Assembly (NCBI GenBank): GCA_002914805.1
Contig: JXTB01000003.1
Location: 647,168 to 711,167, forward strand
Source: Parasponia andersonii
Taxonomy: Eukaryota; Streptophyta; Magnoliopsida; Rosales; Cannabaceae
Reading direction: 5' to 3'
Length of the DNA: 64,000 nucleotides
The number at the start of each line of letters is the position of its first letter. Within the stretch, counting starts at the first letter, position 1. Made by a program: the position numbers and the translations under genes. This document shows positions 27,901 to 36,900 of the stretch, one piece after another. Below the pieces are notes generated by a model, which searched no databases, was not told where the DNA came from, and saw only the letters and a list, made by a program, of their open reading frames with translations.

Positions 27901-30900
27901 ATCAATCTCTAGGTAATAATTTAGAATGTCCATTCTCCTTCTATTATAGAAGAAACTAGGTGGAATGTTTTGTGTGCCTCTCTTTTCTTTTTGGGGGCAA
28001 CGGAAGCAGTAATTATGGCCATTGTGGCCCAATCTTGAGGGAGGGATTGAGGTAGCCTAGATAGACACTATGCTATCCTTATCACCCTTATCCTTTTCTC
28101 TCAGCCTCATTGTTGTTCAAACCCTTCTTGGGCTTTAATGAGGCCTGCCATAGGGTGCAAAAAGGATACAAACCCCACGGCTACATTCTAAAATGTTTGG
28201 CAAGGACTTTCCACCCAAGTCATCTTGCTTGCTCCTCAGGACCTACCATCGCCTTGGTTATACCCAGCACTTAGAGTATAACCTCAATGTCTTGTTTTAC
28301 TCCGTGGGATATAATCCAAAGAGCCAAAGACTTAAACGTGGAGAAGGTCCTTTGCACTAAAACATCAGTCTTTGGACTAATCCTAAGCCAGGTTCAGGAA
28401 CTCCATTCGATCCAAAGAGGAAGTTGATTGTAATGGTTTTGTAATGTACTATTTCTTCAATAAATGAAATTTTTATCTTATGTTGTTAATTGCTATTTGA
28501 GATTATCCTCAACTGTATTCTATTTCACAACCATGATCTGAGATTCCTAATAGCTTTGATTATAACCTCGTAATCTCAATTCCACTGGTTTAAGACTTAG
28601 AATCTTGGCAACCCAGATTTTTCACTTAAAAGCTGACTAAACCTTAAATCAAGTAATCTCGTATAGGATAATCGCTTATGGACTCTTAAGTCATTTAAAA
28701 AGACACCTCTAGGTTCTTGGTTAAGAAACTCACTGGGGAGCTTTGATCTAGTTTCATTAGTCATCTAATAACACAGAACTTGATCAGCTTAGTCACTATC
28801 TCAGGCATTAAATTCACAAATTATCCATAAAGTAAGATAAATATCATGAAAAAATCACAATTATCAGCTTAATTATGATTTTTCACAAAGCAAGATAATC
28901 ATATACTTTCTGTCATAACACTAGACTTGGAAAATGAAGAATTTTAGTTCTCCGCATAAGATCTAAAATCTTGATAGCTTTGAATTAAAATAACCGAGCC
29001 TTAAACATGTAATTTGAAAAAGCCCAAGTACTTTTAGGTCCTACGTTAACTAGATAAAATCTAGGCTCTTAAGCAATAGTTTCCCTGGGGATCCCAACTT
29101 AATTCCGTTTTGATAACTCAGGATCTTGGTTAACAAAATTACTACTTAGGTAGTAGATCAACAAACCTTATGCAGAATGAATACATAATCGAATGTCACT
29201 AAAGTTAAACATCATTAATTCTAGACAAGTAGTAAAATAACTAAATAGCATACCACCATTTAGTCATTAGATTCTAGGCATTTGACCATCAATGCTAAAA
29301 TATGTCATTCTTCAGATAAAAGCATCTTAAGCAGTTAAATCATAATATCATAGCCTTAAACATGACAGGAAAGCAATGTAATAATATGGTAGATGTATGT
29401 CACATATTGATAACCATATGACCAAATCAAGAACTAAACTCACCTTTGCAAGGTATTGGTCATTATAAAACTGTCATATAGAATCAAGGTACAAACAATA
29501 ATAAGTGTATGCTTGTAGATTCATAAACTGCTAAGATAAGCAGGAATTAGAAATTTCATGATCAAAACATATTTCCAATTGCACTTCAGACAAAAAATGT
29601 CTAAAGAAATTCTATACTCACATGATATTAATCATCCAAGTTAATATAAAAAATCTAATATGCTTTAACCAAACTATTCATATAGAAAAGTTCACACAAG
29701 TGGCAAAATTAGGAGACTTGCTTTTGCACGAGGATAATAACTCTCCTTAGGTAGAATCACACAGTATAGTTATGTCTTATCCTGTAAGCACACGGCTCAA
29801 GCAAAACTTTGCTTGCTGCAGCCTCTCAACTTGAAATTTCTAGGATAGAGTTATTCTTGAAGAGACCGCACTAGCTCAACAAACTATCAATAAACAAGGT
29901 CTATAAATATGTTTCTCTGAGTATGACCTTAGATCAAATCCAACTTTTGTTTCTACCTAAACAGAAATTCTCCTTGATCCTTATAGATGTCTCTATTAAG
30001 CTCTTATTTTTCTGTCTACAAACTAGAGATAGTCAAATTTCTTAAGCTCCTAGATACTTATGAATCCTCAATCCATATTAATCTCTAGGTAACTCTTTAG
30101 AAAATCTACCCTGCTCCAACTCCAGAAGGCATTAGAGGGGGTTGTTTTTGCTACCTCATCCTACCATCGAGGGCAGCAAAAATAGTAACCTCGTCTCCTA
30201 CAAGCCATGCTCGAGGAGATCAAGTAGTTGGCCTCCTTGGACGTTGTCCCAGCCTGTTTGCAAAAGCTCTCCACACCATCAATATTGAAGCCTGCATGGT
30301 GTATCAACAGGGCTGGTGTAGATGCAACTAGGAGACCAACTTGTAGAAAGGCTATCAAAGCCCTCCTCCAGTCCATCTCATTCCCACACCAAGAGACTGT
30401 GATGCCTTGTTTTAATCCTCAAACAAGACATCAAGATGGCTTCTATCGAGTCCTCATGAGGGACTCCCTAAGTGAAAAATACCTAAGTTTGGAGCTGCAC
30501 CAAATCTATCGGCATTTGAGGAAGAAAACTTTTGTTCAAGCCTCTTGTATGGAAGAAAACTATCTATCACCTTCGTTGTAATAGTTCTTTTATTGATTGT
30601 ATTGTATCATTTCTTAAATCTAAAGTTTATAATGACAATCCTTGTACTTAGACTCCTATTTTTTGTGCTCATATCTACATATACTAGAGTTTGATCACGA
30701 GTTTGTGTTCCCAACTTATTGAAAACTTACAGCTCTGTAATTCCTTCAAAAGAAAGATTTTGAATCCTAAATTTGAGACTCTTTGGGGAATAGATAGGTA
30801 TTGGCAAAATGCACACGTACCGAATAAAGATTTCTCAATCTTATGACTGCAAGTAAACTTGAACCAAATAACAGGACTAATGACTAAATTCATCAAGTAT

Positions 30901-33900
30901 AATCTGAACTTAGAATCTTAAGAAATCCTATTATCAGAAAATATCCCGTAATAGACTATTAGGAAATAGAGCTTAACTGGCTACAAGACAGTAATAATTG
31001 ATCTATAATAAGTAACTATTTGGAGAGTAAATCGAGGTTTAGCCAAATAGATAGACTAATCTAGTTTAAATAATAGCTAACGAATCAGCTAGATTCATAA
31101 GCTCTTTAAAAATCGATCATATAAAGATAAATTCCCTGCTTAATAAGCTAGATCTCAGAGAAGTAGATAAGTATGACTATTTGTAATTTAAATCATGTTG
31201 CTCAGATAAACATAGAAATAAGACAAATGAATAGTTAGCCTCTTTGCTCAAACAAGGACAGAGTCAGATATACTAAGTGCACTCTATACTTTGATAAAGT
31301 ACATTACTAGTAATTCTAATGTAATAAACTTATCAGATTCAGATAGTTTCACGCTATGAGTATATATGATAGGATTATGCTGAATAAAATATTAAATTTA
31401 AACAGTTTTAAACTTCGAACATAATATGAACACAAAAGTAATTGTTGGTCGCATTTGGTTGTGAACCCATTGATTGTAGGCTGTTTCTAGAAGTCTATTG
31501 TAATCAGATTTTTAGGAATTAGTTTTTTTTGTTACTTAATAAAAGGAATATCAATTTCATTCAATTGATTCCCTATCTTCTTTGTTTTATTTTCTCGATT
31601 TAGCTGCTGATTTCCAGCAGAGTAGTTTTCTGCTTTTGGTTATTTAAAGTCTGTAATATTGATTGAAAAGTATGAGATGAATTAGAGAGTTTTTTCTCTT
31701 CCAATTTATGCTACATGGTATCAGAGCTTTAGGGCTCGATCATGAATTTCAAAACTGCCCTAGTTGGGGAGACTACAGTCCCCACAGAAGCTACTAGTGG
31801 AGTGATAGCATCGGAAGGTACTGCTCAACTAATTCCGGCAGTTTCCTCCTCCGATAACTCTCTTCAGATTACTATTCATAAATTGAATGGAAAAAATTAC
31901 CTTGAGTGGTCTTAATCAGTGCGTTTGGTGATCGATGGCAAAGGAAAGCTCGGGTATTTGAATGGCAAAACAAAACCACCGGAGACCAACGATCCAAAAT
32001 ACAAACAATGGCGATCGGAGAACTCCATGGTCACTGCCTAGCTGATAAACTCCTTGGAACTAGCTTTGGGAAAACCTTTTATGTTTCTGCCAACAACACG
32101 TGATGTTTGGGAAGCGATTCAACAAATTTATTTAGATATGGAAAATCATTCTCAGTTATATGAACTGAATACCCAAATGTGGCAGATACAACAAGGTGAT
32201 CGAGATGTCACTGCCTATTATAACGAAATGATGATGCTTTGGCAGGAGTTGGATATGTTTGAAGAGGAAGAGTGGGAGAGCATAAATGACAGCATTCGAT
32301 ACAAGAAGAAAGTGGAGAGAAGTAGGGTGTTCGTTTTTTTGGCAGGTCTGAATAAGGACCTTGAGGTCCGAGGAAGAATATTAGGGTGAAAACCCTTACC
32401 ATCAAGCAGGGAAGCCTTCTCTGAGGTACTTAGAGAAGAAGCCCGAAGGCAAGTGATGTTAAAAAAATCAGAAGAACCAAAAGCAGACATGGATGGGTCT
32501 GCTCTTGTTGCAGGTAGCTTTGATCAGAAAGGTGATAGGCGCGGAGGTAAACAAAGGCCCTGGTGCGATCATTATCGAAAGCCTTGGCATACAGGAGAGA
32601 CTTGTTGGAAACTTCATGGAAAACCAACAAACTGGAAGAAAAAACCAGGTAGTGATACACGGCCAGGAGGAGATTCTCGTGCATTCCAGGTTAGCAATAC
32701 AAGTTCAGAGTAATAGTCATCCTCAAATCAACTCCCTTTCACTAAGGAACAGATAGAGCACCTGTACAAAATGCTTCAATCCCAAACCATAGGAAATAGT
32801 AGTCCATCGTGTGCTATAGCACAGTTAGGTAACTTCTACACTGCAGCCATTGCTCATACCAGTTATAATAGCTTCTAGATATTAGATTCAGGGGCTATAG
32901 ATCATATGACTGGATCTTCGCAATTTTTTTCTTCATACGTACCATGTGCAGGAAATAAAAAAGTAAAAATAGCAGATGGTTCATTTGCAACTGTTGCTGG
33001 AAAGGCACAATTCCCATTTCTTCTTTTCTAACTCTTAAAGATGTTCTTCACGTTCCTCATTTGTCATATAATCTTTTGTCTGTCAGTAAGTTGACTCAAT
33101 ATCATAATTGTAGAATTAATTTTTTATCTTCCTTTTGTGAGATTCAGGATTTAACCTTGGAGAAGATGATTGGTAGTGCTAAACAGGAAGGTGGCCTCTA
33201 TCTTTTGAATAATGGATCAACCTTTGCAAGGCAAGATTGGCAAACTTGTTTCAACTTTATTTCTATTTCTAGTGACAGTAAGATCATGTTATCGCATTAT
33301 CGTTTAGGACATGCGAATTTTCAATATTTAAAGTATCTCTTACTAAAGTTATTTATGAATAAAAATTCTTTCTCCTTTCGGTGTGAATTTTGTGAACTTG
33401 GCAAACATCGTCGTACTACGTTTCCTTCTCAACCATACAAAAAATCAAAACCATTCACAATGATTCATAGTGATGTATGGGGTCCTTCAAGAATGACAAC
33501 CCTTTCTGGAAAACGTTGGTTCATCACATCTATTTATTGATGATCATACTAGGGTCACTTGGATTTTTCTCCTAAAGGTCAAATTTGATGCTGAAAATGT
33601 ATTTCAAAATTTATATCAATGATTCAAACTCAATTTCGGACTCAGATTAAAAGTTTTTCGAAGTGATAATGGGAAAGAATATTTTAACACTGTGCTAAGG
33701 AATTTTTTTATTGAAAAAGGAATTATACATCAAAGTTCTAATAATAATACACCTCAGCAAAATAGGGTAGCTGAAAAAAAAAACAAGCATCTCCTTGAAG
33801 TTGCTAGGGCTCTAAGTTTTACTACCAAGGTTCCCAATTATCTTTGGGGAGAAGCAGTTTTAACAGTTACCTACTTAATCAATCGTATGCCTGTGAGGGT

Positions 33901-36900
33901 TTTAAAATTTAAAACACTAATGAAAGCTTTCAATGAGTGTTTTCCCAGCTCTAGGCTACCAACATCTACTCCTTTTAAGTGTTTGGTAGTATTGCCTTTG
34001 TTCATAATTAAGACTCTAAACGTACCAAACTTGATCCTAAGGCACACAATGTATTTTTGTAGGATATTTTACAAGCCAAAGAGGCTATAAATGTTTTGAC
34101 CCAATTCTACGAAAAATGTTTGTGTCAATAGATGTCACGTTTTTTGAGGGACAATCATATTATCATAACTCTCATCTTTAGGGGGAGAGCAGTAGTGAAA
34201 ATGTGTTTTTAGATGGTTCTGATTTGAGTATTGAGTTTACTAATGATGATGTTTTGCAGACACAAATATTTAATGAAAATAAAGAAGAAAACACAAATGA
34301 GTTAAATCTTGAAAATAATGAACAACCTTCGCTAATGCCATTCAAAATCAAAATATTGAAACTAAAATAAATGAGAAACGATATAAAGGTCTTGTGTATT
34401 CAAAGGAGTATCAAGCTCAAAAGAAGAAGGGCACTGTCTTGAAGCATTCCCAAGAATCTAATCCGAGATTAGATCATGATGTCAACAATGATCTGTCAAA
34501 GGTTCCAGATGATAATCCTTCAAGTAATTCTGAGTCAAATTCTTCAAATCAACTTGATCTTCCCATTGCTTTTAGAAAAGGGGTTAGGGCTTGTACAAAA
34601 TATCCTCTGTCTAATTCCGTTTCTTATAAAAATGTGTCACTTTCTTATTGTACTTTTATTTCAAAAGTGTCTAGTGTTATCATTCCCAATAATGTACAGG
34701 AAACTCTAAAAGTCCCTGAATGGAAGGAAACTATATCTGAGGAAATGAGAGCTCTGGAAAAAAATGCTACTTGGGAGAAAGTGGTACTGCCACATGGAAA
34801 GATAGTTGTTGGCTGTAAATGGGTATTCACTGTAAAGTACAACTCAGGTGGATCCTTGGAGAGATACAAGGCTTGGTTAGTGGTTAAGAGTTTTACTCAA
34901 ACTTATGGAGTGGACTATTCTGAAACTTTTTCTCTCGTCGCAAAACTAAACACCATTCGAGTAATCTTATATGTAGTAGTCAATCTTGATTGGCCATTAA
35001 AACAGTTAGATGTGAAGAATGCTTTCCTGAATGGAGACTTGGAGGAGGAGGTTTATATGGCTCCACCACCAGGGTTCACTGAGAAGTTTGGATCTAAGGT
35101 GTGCAAATTAAAAAAATCACTATATGGCCTCAAACAGTCACCTCGAGCTTAGTTTGAGAGATTCAGAAAGTTTGTCAAGAGCCAAGGATATAGCCAAGGA
35201 CAATCAGACCATACTTTTTTTACAAAATACTCTACCAAGGAAAAGATCTCAGTCTTGATTGTCTATATAGATGGCATAATTCTGATAAGAGATGACGTTG
35301 AAGAAAAGAACAGACTGAAGAATGATTTAGCGAAGGAGTTTGAGATTAAAGATTTGGGACAATTATGATACTTTCTTGGTATGGAAGTTGCAAGATCAAA
35401 GAAAGGTATTGTAGTGTCACAACGGAAATACATCTTAGACCTCTTGAAAAAAACGGGAATGAGTGGATGCAAACCATCTGACACTCCAATCGAAGTCAAT
35501 ACTAAACTAGGAGAAGTGAAAGATTGGGTTCCAGTTGATACAAGTAGGTATCAAAGGTTAGTTGGGAGATTGATTTATTTATCTCACACTAGACCTGATA
35601 TTTCTTTTGTTGTAAATATGGTTAGTCAGTTTATGCACTCCATATGAGGAACATCTAGAAGTTGTGTTTCGAATCCTGAGATACCTGAAAGGCACACCAG
35701 GAAAAGGACTTCTTTTTAAGAAAAATGAGAAGAGAGGAATTGAAGTGTAAACAGATGCAGACTGAGCAGGTTCAATCACTAATAGAAGATCTACATCAGG
35801 TTATTGTACATTCTTATGGGGCAATTTAGTCACATGGAGAAGTAAAAAACAAAATATAGTTGCCAGAATTAGCGCTGAAGCTGAGTATAAATCAATGGCT
35901 CAAGGAGTTTGTGAAATACTTTGGCTGAAAAGAGTGTTAGAAGAACTTAAGAAACCAGCCATTCTTCCTATGAAACTGTATTGTGACACCAAGGCAGCCA
36001 TAAGCATTGCTTACAATCTAATTCTTCATGACAGGACGAAACACGTCGAGATTGATAGACACTTCATTAAAGAAAAACTTAAAGAAGGGGTAATTTGTAC
36101 TCCATTTGTTCCTACTACACAACAAGTAATAGATATTCTAACCGAGGGCCTATTAAGACAACCGTTTGAATTTCAAGTTAGCAAGTTAGGTATGATTGAT
36201 ATCTTCGCACCAATTTGAGGGAGAGTGTTGGCCGTATTTGGGTGCGAACCCGTTGATTGTAGGTTGTTTCTAGAAGTCTACTGTAATCAGATTTTTAGGA
36301 ATTAGTTTTATTTTGTTACCTAAAATAAAGGAATATCAATTTCATTCAATTGATTCCCTATCTTCTTTGTTTTATTTTCCCGATTTAGCTGCTGATTTCT
36401 GGCAGATTACTTTTCTGATTTTGGTTATTTAAAGTCTATAATATTAGAGTTTTTTCTCTTCCAATTTACGCTACACATTCCTTCCCTATTTTTCAAAGCA
36501 ATGACCTCTTGCTAAAGAGATCTCATCATGGCTAGGAGTTCTCCTAGCTGGTTTTGTTGAACAGAACCTTCGGAACTAGCTGGAGGTATTGGTGGTGGTG
36601 GGGGAAGTCTAGGTGGTAAAAGTGGTGGATTAGGTGGGTTAACCATCTCTCTCTCTCTCAGATGACGTGATCAGAAGTTTAATAGAAAAGTTAAAAGCCT
36701 AAGATCAAAGACAAATGAAAGGATAATAAAGATCTTAAGAACAAGATGAAAAACATAACTCTATAAACATTGAGAAGATTTAATCTTCCAAGGCCATCCC
36801 CAGTGGAGTCGCCTTTTTATGTATATTCGTGGTAATTTTTTATTTTTGAAATATGTGATTATTTGTTTGTTAATCAAAAATTAAGACAGCACAATTGAGC

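Larger units (their letters stand above)
25539..31442. other. Internal DNA of the 22-kb element with repeated plus-strand modules
   Basis: No pol-type coding on either strand. Instead there are ORF fragments on the plus strand near 25928-26203, 27800-28440 and 30060-30580. Several have a TATA-like word upstream (CTATAAG near 25761, CTATAAAG near 27669, CTATAAATA near 29901) and TGTAAT-type endings. Long AT-rich linkers with recurring phrases such as AACTCACTGGGGAGC and TTTCCCTGGGGATCC (28728, 29082) separate them. ACGACATG words repeat near 26950-27080. This looks like amplified modules of a non-coding element body, but its origin is unknown. Confidence 0.45.
31443..36475 (+). mobile_element. 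Ty1/copia retrotransposon 2, degenerate, flanks not matching
   Basis: LTRs at 31443-31715 (273 bp) and 36226-36475 (250 bp), both TGTTGG...CTACA. The primer site TGGTATCAGAGC directly follows the 5' LTR at 31716, and the polypurine tract GAGGGAGAG directly precedes the 3' LTR. The left LTR has a 23-bp segment, around GATTGAAAAGTATGAG, that the right one lacks. Outer flanks are GTAAT and CATTC, so no target duplication is visible. It lies in the 22-kb element in opposite orientation to it, next to the truncated gag leader. Confidence 0.88.
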
